A stretch of 38,069 nt of DNA from Bacteroidaceae bacterium. Its GTDB lineage: Bacteria > Bacteroidota > Bacteroidia > Bacteroidales > Bacteroidaceae. Location of the stretch: contig JAFOCV010000072.1 in the NCBI GenBank assembly GCA_017381015.1, positions 1-38,069 on the forward strand, in the 5' to 3' direction. Under the pieces are notes generated by a model, which was not told where the DNA came from, made no database searches, and saw nothing but the letters and a program-made list of their open reading frames with translations. This document shows, piece by piece, positions 25,843 through 32,992 of this stretch (the first letter of the stretch is position 1; every line of letters begins with the position of its first letter). The translations under genes and the position numbers were made by a program.

Positions 25843-25924
25843 GCTTTTGCCCTTTCAGGGCGCAACGTCCGCGGGGATGGATACCCAGGGTGTCGCTCAC
25901 ATGCGTTCGCTTGCCCTGGGCTTA
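25843..25924. repeat. REP-like hairpin repeat, inverted copy
   Basis: This is the reverse complement of the adjacent copy: gcttttgccctttcagggcg here against cgccctgaaagggcaaaagc at 25798-25817, and gccctgggctt at 25913-25923. The inner part is diverged. With the direct copy it forms a large imperfect palindrome with a 25-nt centre. Confidence 0.8.
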
Positions 25925-25984
25925 GAGCTCGATGGCCTTTCAGGCCGAAATGATCGGGGAAATGTCCGCAAATATTTTTGCGGC

Positions 25985-26204
25985 AACTTCCTCTATGATG
26001 GAAATGTCGCATATCTCGATATCGGCAACTTCCTCGGTGGTAGAAATGTCGCATATCTCAATATCGGCAACTTCCTCGGTGGTGGAAATGTCCGATATCG
26101 AGAGAGCGGAAACTTCCACGGTGGTGGAAATGTCGCATATCCCGATATCGGCAACTTCTTCGGCGGTGGAAATGTCCGATATCGAGAGAGCGGAAACTTT
26201 TTAA
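25985..26204. repeat. Exact 42-bp tandem array (five units plus a partial)
   Basis: Units start at 25985, 26027, 26069, 26111 and 26153, and a partial one starts at 26195; the spacing is exactly 42 bp. All begin aacttc and contain gaaatgtc. Their 3' halves are of two types: gcatatc-cgatatcggc (units 1, 2, 4) and cgatatcgagagagcgga (units 3, 5). Because 42 is a multiple of three, several frames stay open by chance and give 14-residue repeats; I do not call a gene. The array starts after a GGCCT-AGGCC hairpin at 25934-25946. Confidence 0.85.
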
Positions 26205-26276
26205 GATGATTTTTCTTTGGATATAGTTGTAGGTAAGCAGGATTTTTTATACCTTGGTGCCGCAATAATACGTTTT

Positions 26277-26759
26277 ATGGCTATGAATACTGGTTTTACA
26301 CCCCAATTCTCGTTGGACGAGCTTTACATTTCGCCCTTCTCCGCTGAGCGCTACTTTGACTCCGTTACGGGGCAAGCGCTTTACCGCCCCGTGGAGCGCA
26401 ACATGTCTCCCACGGGTATTCATCTGATGGACCGCTTCCTGCAGATAGTTTGTCTGAGCGAGCACTATACGGTGAATACTCTCAGAAATAAGTTGGGAGT
26501 GGATATGAGAGAGTTTTCGGTCTTCTGCCTCTTGCTGACTGGCATGGACTATGAGAGTTTGCACGAAGCCATTCGTCTGCGACTGGCTGACGACCTGCTG
26601 CGCTTCACCGACTTGGAAATGCGTGACGTAGCCCGCCGCTGTGGCTATAGCGACTACTCGGGGCTCTTCAAGCTCTTCGAACGTAAGTATAAACGCACCG
26701 TCGGCGACAGACAGCGCCAGCTGAGAAAGAGGGGCGACGTTGGTCGCTGGCGGTTGTGA
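26277..26759 (+). CDS. Short AraC-type helix-turn-helix protein
   Basis: The C-terminal half, LADDLLRFTDLEMRDVARRC then GYSDYSGLFKLFERKYKRT, matches the two helix-turn-helix segments of AraC/XylS regulators: the DVARRCGYSDYSGLFKLFERKY stretch corresponds to the usual IAxxxGFxxxSxFxRxFKKxxG. The N-terminal half (FSLDELYISPFSAERYFDSV) is unlike a sugar-binding domain. Residues about 55-90 may form a first helical DNA-binding unit. It is 160 residues from the ATG at 26277 (26283 is an alternative), short for the family. It lies alone between the 42-bp array and the GxxExxY repeats. Targets are unknown. Confidence 0.65.
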   Translation: MAMNTGFTPQFSLDELYISPFSAERYFDSVTGQALYRPVERNMSPTGIHLMDRFLQIVCLSEHYTVNTLRNKLGVDMREFSVFCLLLTGMDYESLHEAIRLRLADDLLRFTDLEMRDVARRCGYSDYSGLFKLFERKYKRTVGDRQRQLRKRGDVGRWRL

Positions 26760-26792
26760 ATGGTTCTGTTTCACGCAGAGAATTATTCTTGG

Positions 26793-26872
26793 TCTCACGC
26801 AAAGGCGCAAAGAGACGCAAAGAAATATTTCTTAAAAAAAATCTTCGCGATACTTTGCGGCTTTGCGTGAGA
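26793..26872. repeat. Palindromic 80-bp repeat, copy 1 (left of GxxExxY gene)
   Basis: The ends are inverted: tctcacgcaaag at the start and ctttgcgtgaga at the end, with inner gcgcaaagagacgcaaag and ctttgcgg blocks. The centre is an AT-rich aaatatttcttaaaa segment. Confidence 0.85.
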
Positions 26873-26902
26873 TAAAAACAATTAGCGAGTGGTAATATTT
26901 GG

Positions 26903-26983
26903 TCTCACGCAAAGGCGCAAAGAGGCGCAAAGAAATATTTCTTAAAATTAAAACTTTGCGAAACTTTGCGGCTTTGCGTGAGA
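26903..26983. repeat. Palindromic 81-bp repeat, copy 2 (left)
   Basis: It is nearly identical to copy 1, 110 bp further on and in the same orientation. It is followed by two short remnants gattagcgtgagata at about 26994-27008 and 27016-27030. Confidence 0.85.
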
Positions 26984-27064
26984 TATAAAAACTGATTAGC
27001 GTGAGATAAATAAACGATTAGCGTGAGATAAAATATGAAATGGAATTATTAAAAGAGTAATGAT

Positions 27065-27442
27065 ATGAAGGATATTACTTATGACATAATTGGTTGTGCC
27101 TACGAGGTACATAAGGTATTGGGACCTGGGCTGCTGGAATCGGTGTATCATAAGGCCTTGATGCAGGAGTTGACATTGAAGGGATTCAAGGTTACTTCGG
27201 AGGTTCCTGTCAATATAATGTATAAAGGTGTATGTATCGGTGAAGATTTGAAGGCCGATATTATCGTGGATGATACGGTCATCATTGAATTGAAGTCGGT
27301 GGAGAATGTCCAACCAGTACACTATAAACAATTGCTCACCTATCTGAGATTATTGGATAAAACCATAGGACTACTCATCAATTTCAATACAGTTTACCTC
27401 AAAGAAGGTATACACCGAATTGTAAACAACTACGAAGAATAA
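27065..27442 (+). CDS. GxxExxY family protein (PD-(D/E)XK nuclease-like)
   Basis: This 125-residue protein carries the name motif at G22-x-x-E25-x-x-Y28 (LGPGLLESVYHKAL). A PD-(D/E)XK-type core follows: Asp65 in KADIIVDD and Glu75-x-Lys77 in VIIELKSVE, then a helix with Gln89 (HYKQLLTYLRLL). These are the residues expected for metal-dependent nuclease chemistry, and all are intact. Biochemical function of the family has not been established to my knowledge. The gene lies between two pairs of about 80-bp palindromic repeats, 81 nt after copy 2 and 64 nt before copy 3, so gene and repeats look like one unit. It is probably transcribed on its own. Confidence 0.9.
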   Translation: MKDITYDIIGCAYEVHKVLGPGLLESVYHKALMQELTLKGFKVTSEVPVNIMYKGVCIGEDLKADIIVDDTVIIELKSVENVQPVHYKQLLTYLRLLDKTIGLLINFNTVYLKEGIHRIVNNYEE

Positions 27443-27506
27443 CGTCTTGGTCTCACGCAATCTCACGCAGAGGTTATTATTATCTCACGCAGAAAATTAT
27501 TCTTGG

Positions 27507-27587
27507 TCTCACGCAAAGACGCAAAGAGGCGCAAAGAAATATTTCTTAAAATTAAAACTTCGCGATACTTTGCGGCTTTGCGTGAGA
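27507..27587. repeat. Palindromic 81-bp repeat, copy 3 (right)
   Basis: It is the same element and orientation as copies 1 and 2. It is preceded by three short tctcacgca remnants between 27451 and 27491. Confidence 0.85.
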
Positions 27588-27617
27588 TAAGAAACGATTG
27601 GCGTGTGATATATCTGG

Positions 27618-27698
27618 TCGCACGCAAAGGCGCAAAGAGACGCAAAGAAATAGTTCTTAAAATTAAAACTTCGCGATACTTTGCGGCTTTGCGTGAGA
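27618..27698. repeat. Palindromic 81-bp repeat, copy 4 (right)
   Basis: It is the same element, starting tcgcacgcaaag (one change) and ending ctttgcgtgaga. It starts 111 bp after copy 3, nearly the same period as between copies 1 and 2 (110 bp). Short gattggcgtgaga and gattagcgtgat remnants follow at 27709-27745. Confidence 0.85.
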
Positions 27699-27784
27699 TA
27701 AAAATAAACGATTGGCGTGAGAAAAGAAACGATTAGCGTGATATTAAAAAATAATAAATAAATGTTTTTAGAAAAGACTTTAAG

Positions 27785-28513
27785 ATGAACAATACAACAC
27801 AGACACAGAAAGACCCAATGGGGCACGCTATTGCTGAGTATCACAAGAAGGGTAGGGCAGCAAAGTTGAGAGTATTCTCCAGCCAATTCTATGAGGACGA
27901 GATTCCCGTGGACACTCTCTTTCGCACCTTTGACGAAATGCCCGTGCAGGAGCAGGAAGCTATCAAGCTGTGCAAAGGTAGGGTGCTTGATGTAGGTGCA
28001 GGTTCCGGTTGTCATTCATTGGAGTTGCAGAAGCGTGGCATGGATGTCGTTGCCATAGATATTTCCGAGATATCGGTGGAGGTGATGAAGGAGCGCGGCG
28101 TGAATGCACGTCTGGTCAACTTCTTTGACGAAACTTTTCAGGAGCAATTTGACACCATTCTCATGGCTATGAACGGCATAGGAATCGTTGGTAAACTGGA
28201 GGCTCTGCCCAACTATTTCGTGCGTGTAAAGCAACTCCTGGCACCTGGCGGACAGGTTCTGCTGGACTCTTCCGATATCAGATATGTCTTTGAAGATGAA
28301 GATGGCAATCTGGACCTTGACCCAGAGGATGGTTATTATGGAGAATTGGATTATCGCATGCAGTATCGTGGCATCAAGGGTGAGAAATTTGATTGGTTGT
28401 ACATCGACTTTGAAACACTCGTTTCCTGTGCTCATCAACACGGTTTTGCTTGTGAGAAAATCACTGATGGAAACAACTATGATTACTTGGCAAGACTTAC
28501 GAAGATAGGTTAA
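27785..28513 (+). CDS. Class I SAM-dependent methyltransferase
   Basis: The fold is identified by motif I VLDVGAGSGCHSLELQ (residues 67-82) and the acidic end of strand 2 (VVAIDIS, Asp92). FDTILMAMNGIGI is the motif IV region and LLAPGGQVLLDSSD is motif VI-like. The N-terminal 60 residues are a variable lid. No substrate-specific feature is visible; small-molecule methylation is most likely, since no tRNA, rRNA or protein-binding module is fused. Length is 242 residues. It stands alone downstream of the palindromic repeats and upstream of a strong hairpin before gyrA. Confidence 0.85.
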   Translation: MNNTTQTQKDPMGHAIAEYHKKGRAAKLRVFSSQFYEDEIPVDTLFRTFDEMPVQEQEAIKLCKGRVLDVGAGSGCHSLELQKRGMDVVAIDISEISVEVMKERGVNARLVNFFDETFQEQFDTILMAMNGIGIVGKLEALPNYFVRVKQLLAPGGQVLLDSSDIRYVFEDEDGNLDLDPEDGYYGELDYRMQYRGIKGEKFDWLYIDFETLVSCAHQHGFACEKITDGNNYDYLARLTKIG

Positions 28514-28632
28514 TTCTGCCACGATTATAATCCCCATCGTAATTCCGATAATCATTCACAACTCGCATTTAAGACAGTATTTCGAGCTACAAAAATTAGC
28601 ATTTTCAGGCGTATTTCAGTCATCAAACAGAT

Positions 28633-28671
28633 AATCGCATTCGTTTTCTAAAATTGAAAATGAGTGCGATT
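28633..28671 (+). terminator. Stem-loop between the methyltransferase gene and gyrA
   Basis: aatcgcattcgttttc (28633-28648) pairs with gaaaatgagtgcgatt (28656-28671) over 16 bp, including two G-U pairs, with a 7-nt loop. A modest T-rich stretch follows. It most likely ends the methyltransferase transcript. Confidence 0.6.
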
Positions 28672-28683
28672 TATCGTCTATTT

Positions 28684-28715
28684 CTTGTCTAAATGCCAAA
28701 AAAAGGCTAAATTTG
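28684..28715 (+). promoter_or_regulatory. gyrA promoter
   Basis: CTTG at 28684-28687 (one base off TTTG), a 20-nt spacer and TAAATTTG at 28708-28715 fit the Bacteroidetes consensus. The leader to the ATG at 28771 is about 50 nt. Confidence 0.7.
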
Positions 28716-28770
28716 CGCGTGAAATGGGTATAAAAGCCCTCAAAAAAGAAATAATACTAAAAATTTATAA

Positions 28771-31311
28771 ATGGAAGATCAAGAAAGAATCATCAAAGTG
28801 GACATTGAGTCCGAGATGAGGAAAAGTTACATTGACTACTCGATGAGTGTCATCGTAGCAAGAGCATTGCCCGATGTGCGTGACGGCTTCAAGCCCGTAC
28901 ATCGACGCATCCTTTATGGTATGGAGGGTTTGGGTAATACTCACAACAAGCCCTACAAGAAGAGTGCCCGTATCGTGGGTGAGGTACTGGGTAAATATCA
29001 CCCCCATGGCGATAGTTCAGTGTATGGTGCATTGGTTCGTATGGCTCAGAGCTGGAACATGCGTTACACATTGATTGACGGACAGGGTAACTTTGGTTCT
29101 GTCGATGGTGACGGCGCAGCAGCTATGCGTTACACCGAGGCTCGTTTGTCAATGATGGGTGAGGCAATGATGGAGGACTTGGAAAAGGAAACCGTCAATA
29201 TGACCAACAACTTTGACGATACCTTGCAGGAACCCACCGTAATGCCCACTCGTATTCCCAACCTTTTGGTAAATGGTGCTACCGGTATTGCCGTAGGTAT
29301 GGCCACAAACATTCCTACTCACAATCTGGGTGAGGTAATTGATGCTTGTGTGGCATACGTTGACAATCCAGAGATGGACGTAGAGGGCTTGATGCAATAT
29401 GTGAAAGGTCCCGACTTCCCCACAGGTGCCTATATCATGGGCTTGCAGGGCATCAAGGACGCTTACGAAACTGGTCGTGGTCGTGTGATCATGCGTGCCA
29501 AGGCTGATATCGAAGCTACTGACCAGCACGACAAGATTGTTATCACCGAAATTCCCTACGGTGTAAATAAGGCCCAGTTGATTGAAGACATTGCCAACCT
29601 GATGAAGGACGGCAGATTGGATGGTATCAGCAATGCCAATGACGAGAGCGACCGCGAGGGTATGCGCATCGTAGTGGATGTTAAGCGCGATGCTAATGCT
29701 CGTGTCGTTTTGAACAAGCTATTCAAGATGACTTCCTTACAGACAAGCTTCAGCGTAAATGCCATCGCATTGGTGAAGGGTCGTCCTCGCTTGCTCACAC
29801 TGAAGGATTGTATCAGCAACTTCGTAGAGCATCGCCACGAGGTGGTAATACGTCGCACCAAGTTTGATTTGCGCAAGGCTGAAGAACGTGCACACATCCT
29901 GGAAGGTCTAATCATTGCAAGTGACAACATTGACGAGGTAGTACGTATCATTCGTGCCAGCCAGACACCTGCTGATGCTCAGCGTAACCTGGAGAGCAGA
30001 TTCAATTTGGACGAACTCCAGTCAAAGGCTATCGTGGATATGCGCTTGAGCCAGTTGACCGGTCTTCGTCAGGAAGACTTGCACAACGAGTACGACGAAC
30101 TTCAGGCAAAGATTGCATACTTCAATCAGATTCTTACCGATGACAATCTGTGCCGTCAGGTGATCAAGGATGAGCTGATCGAGGTTAAGGAGAAGTATTC
30201 TGATGAGCGTAAGACACAGATTATGCCCAGCGCAGAAGAATTCAATGCCGAGGACTTCTATGCCGACGACGAGGTGGTAGTAACCATCAGCCACATGGGT
30301 TATATCAAGCGTACACCATTGGCAGAATTCCGTGCTCAGGGTCGTGGTGGTATTGGTTCCAAGGGCTCTGCAACTCGCGACAACGACTTCATCGAGCATA
30401 TCTATACCGGTACAATGCACAATACCATGATGTTCTTCACTGACCGTGGTCGTTGCTATTGGTTGAGAGTATATGATATTCCCGAAGGTACCAAGCAAAA
30501 CAAGGGTCGTGCCATTCAGAACCTCCTACAGATTGAACCAGGAGATAAAGTTCAGGCATGCTTGCTAATCCGCAAACTGCAGGATCCCGACTTCTGCAAG
30601 TCACATTATGTAGTATTTGCCACCAAGGATGGTATTATCAAGAAGACTTGTTTGACAGAGTACAGCCGTCCTCGTACAAATGGTGTAAACGCTATCAATA
30701 TTCGTGAAGAGGACAAGGTTATTGCAGTTAACCTGACCAATGGTACCGATGAAATCATCGTGGCAAACCGCAATGGTCGTGCTGTTCGCTTCAACGAGAG
30801 CGATGTACGTACTATGGGTCGTGTAAGTACCGGTGTACAAAGTATCGTACTGGACAACGATGGCGAAGACGAGGTAATCGGCATGGCAGTAATCAATGAT
30901 CCTGATAACGAAAGTATCTTGGTTATGAGCGATAAGGGTTGGGGTAAGTACACTTCAGTAGAGGCTTATCGCAAGACCAATCGTCATGCTAAGGGTGTGA
31001 AGGCAATGAACCTTGCAGAAGAAAGCAAGCTAGTTACCCTACAGGTGGTTACCGAGGAAGACGATTTGATGATTATCAACAAGTCTGGCACCGTAATCCG
31101 CTTGCACGTAGACGATATCAAGGAAACTAAGAATCGTGCTACTCAGGGCACTAAGGTCATCGAATTGAAGAAGAGAGGTGATAGCATTGCCCATGTGTGT
31201 GTAGTTCCACGCTCAGAAGATGAAGAAGAAATCGTCTTGTCAGAAACATCTGAGCAGGTAGTAGAGAACACCGAGGCACCCACTGAGCAACAAAACAACA
31301 CTCAGGAATAA
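28771..31311 (+). CDS. gyrA: DNA gyrase subunit A
   Basis: GyrA is the breakage-reunion subunit that, with GyrB, introduces negative supercoils. The 846-residue protein has the winged-helix region KPVHRRILYGM, the quinolone-determining region HPHGDSSVYGALVRMAQ and the catalytic Tyr121 in AAMRYTEARLS. The C-terminal half has repeated beta-pinwheel blades, including the GyrA box-like RAQGRGGIGSKGS, then an acidic tail. Ser82, the usual first quinolone site, is unchanged. The acidic residue expected four positions later (Asp87 in E. coli) is Gly86 here. A clear promoter lies upstream. Confidence 0.96.
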   Translation: MEDQERIIKVDIESEMRKSYIDYSMSVIVARALPDVRDGFKPVHRRILYGMEGLGNTHNKPYKKSARIVGEVLGKYHPHGDSSVYGALVRMAQSWNMRYTLIDGQGNFGSVDGDGAAAMRYTEARLSMMGEAMMEDLEKETVNMTNNFDDTLQEPTVMPTRIPNLLVNGATGIAVGMATNIPTHNLGEVIDACVAYVDNPEMDVEGLMQYVKGPDFPTGAYIMGLQGIKDAYETGRGRVIMRAKADIEATDQHDKIVITEIPYGVNKAQLIEDIANLMKDGRLDGISNANDESDREGMRIVVDVKRDANARVVLNKLFKMTSLQTSFSVNAIALVKGRPRLLTLKDCISNFVEHRHEVVIRRTKFDLRKAEERAHILEGLIIASDNIDEVVRIIRASQTPADAQRNLESRFNLDELQSKAIVDMRLSQLTGLRQEDLHNEYDELQAKIAYFNQILTDDNLCRQVIKDELIEVKEKYSDERKTQIMPSAEEFNAEDFYADDEVVVTISHMGYIKRTPLAEFRAQGRGGIGSKGSATRDNDFIEHIYTGTMHNTMMFFTDRGRCYWLRVYDIPEGTKQNKGRAIQNLLQIEPGDKVQACLLIRKLQDPDFCKSHYVVFATKDGIIKKTCLTEYSRPRTNGVNAINIREEDKVIAVNLTNGTDEIIVANRNGRAVRFNESDVRTMGRVSTGVQSIVLDNDGEDEVIGMAVINDPDNESILVMSDKGWGKYTSVEAYRKTNRHAKGVKAMNLAEESKLVTLQVVTEEDDLMIINKSGTVIRLHVDDIKETKNRATQGTKVIELKKRGDSIAHVCVVPRSEDEEEIVLSETSEQVVENTEAPTEQQNNTQE

Positions 31312-31372
31312 ATTATCCATAGTTAATATTAATCAAGAAAATAAGTTAACTTAACCACTAAAACAGATTATT

Positions 31373-32764
31373 ATGAAGAAAATCATTTTCTCACTTGCCT
31401 TGGCAATGTTCACAGGCAGTGTAATGGCTCAAACTCCAGAGGAGAAGGCTGCAGCAAAGGCTGCAAAGGCAGCTTTGAAGGAAGCTACCAAAAAGGCTAA
31501 TGATGCTCTTAGCGATGGTATGGCTTGTAACACACAGGTAATGACTCTTTTCCAGGCTATCCAGATGGAGAAGCAAAAGGGCGATAAGTCTAACGATAAG
31601 CTAATCGTTGAGAATGAGGCACAGATTCAGACTTTGTCAATTCAGGGTATGGCTTCTTTGAATGAGGCTCTTGCTACTGAGTACATCAAAGACAATAAGA
31701 AGTTTGATGCATACAAGGCTTTGGACAACATGGCTACTCAGGTGCTTAACAAGGAATTGGTAAGCGCATCTAAGAAGCAGAGCTACAATCGTGAAGCCCT
31801 CACAGCAGCTATTTTCTCTATTCCTGAGGCTTGTCATGGCCAGTTGACATACGGTAAGCCCGATGATCAGATTCAGGGTGCCGTATTGAAGGAAGTCAAT
31901 GCAAAGTTCCCCAAGACTCACGCTTATTTTGCTTACTTGTGTCAGTTCTGCATTGAGGCTAAGGATTTGGCTGGTGCAGAGAAGGCTCTTGATGCTTATG
32001 TTAACTTTACAACTAAGTATCCCGAGATGGCAAACAATGAGATTGTAAACAACCCTGAATACCCCGCAGCTCAGTTTGCATTCAATATCTTCTACACCGC
32101 CTTCAACGAGAAGAATGCTGACTTGATGAACAAGTACTATGATCTTGCTCTTCAGTTTGACAACAAGGATAGCCACAACTTTGTATTGCGTGCTAAGCCT
32201 CAGATGTTGAAGGATCAGGGTAAGACCGAGGAATGGATTGTAGCTATTAAGGAAATGATTGCCCTTTCTCCCAATAGCGAGGTTGGTGAAATCGGTATGC
32301 AGCAGTTGATGTCTCACTTCAACAGTGTGAACAAGGAGGCTGTTGATGCTTACACCAAGGAGTTGGTAGAAAAGTATCCTGATAACAAGATGGCTAACTA
32401 TTGCCGTGGTTTCGCATACTATGCCAACGAGGACTTTGAGAATGCTATCGTTTACTTCCAGAAGTCTATCGATATTGACCCCGAGTTTGCTGATGGTGTA
32501 TACAACTGTGCTTATTGCTACTATCAGATTGCTTTGACCAAGGCTCGTGCTATCAGCGGTAAGAAGATGAAGTCTCAGGCTGAAATCAACAAGGCTACCG
32601 ATGAAGTTAAGTCATTCTTCAGCAAGGCAGCTCCCTACTTCGAGAAGTACAGAGAGATGGAGACTGAGGATGCTAGCAAGTGGGCAAGTCCTTTGAAGGT
32701 TATCTACAACAACATCGGCAAGAAGGAGGCCGCTGCTGAAATGGATGCCTACATCACAAAGTAA
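31373..32764 (+). CDS. Exported TPR protein
   Basis: A signal peptide (MKKIIFSLALAMFTGSVMAQ) precedes an Ala/Lys-rich helix (EEKAAAKAAKAALKEATKKA). Helical repeats follow, with a clear tetratricopeptide unit near residues 345-385 (MANYCRGFAYYANEDFENAI then VYFQKSIDIDPEFADG). The last part, with the VYNCAYCYYQIAL and AAPYFEKYREME segments, parallels the C-terminus of the protein encoded at 32993. At 463 residues it probably acts as a periplasmic or surface binding protein. It starts 61 nt after gyrA and may be co-transcribed with it, but ends at its own terminator. Confidence 0.8.
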   Translation: MKKIIFSLALAMFTGSVMAQTPEEKAAAKAAKAALKEATKKANDALSDGMACNTQVMTLFQAIQMEKQKGDKSNDKLIVENEAQIQTLSIQGMASLNEALATEYIKDNKKFDAYKALDNMATQVLNKELVSASKKQSYNREALTAAIFSIPEACHGQLTYGKPDDQIQGAVLKEVNAKFPKTHAYFAYLCQFCIEAKDLAGAEKALDAYVNFTTKYPEMANNEIVNNPEYPAAQFAFNIFYTAFNEKNADLMNKYYDLALQFDNKDSHNFVLRAKPQMLKDQGKTEEWIVAIKEMIALSPNSEVGEIGMQQLMSHFNSVNKEAVDAYTKELVEKYPDNKMANYCRGFAYYANEDFENAIVYFQKSIDIDPEFADGVYNCAYCYYQIALTKARAISGKKMKSQAEINKATDEVKSFFSKAAPYFEKYREMETEDASKWASPLKVIYNNIGKKEAAAEMDAYITK

Positions 32765-32798
32765 TCTAGCAATACCGATACAGATAATTGATTAAATC

Positions 32799-32846
32799 AG
32801 AGCGATTGCCGCAGTGTTTAGCAATTGCGACAATCGCTCTCTTTTT
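32799..32846 (+). terminator. Intrinsic terminator after the first TPR gene
   Basis: agagcgattg (32799-32808) pairs perfectly with caatcgctct (32831-32840), and an inner cgca/tgcg pairing shortens the loop. A T-tract follows at 32842-32846. Confidence 0.8.
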
Positions 32847-32992
32847 CCCCCTTGAGTATTTTACCTTATATATATTGAATAGGATGTACCAATAACATTT
32901 CTCACATCCAAGCATGGTAAATCAACTAGGTATAATACATGCAGATAGAATAATATTGATATAGTATCTACTAGTTACATTATTTCCAACAG

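Noticed and set aside
25549-26204. The tandem arrays as a CRISPR.
   Set aside because: Units are contiguous with no unique spacers, and no cas gene is present.
25847-26209. Several overlapping open frames with 14-residue repeats (GNFLGGGNV-type and ATSSVVEMS-type).
   Set aside because: The 42-bp unit is a multiple of three, so several frames stay open at once. No frame shows better start or codon signals than the others.
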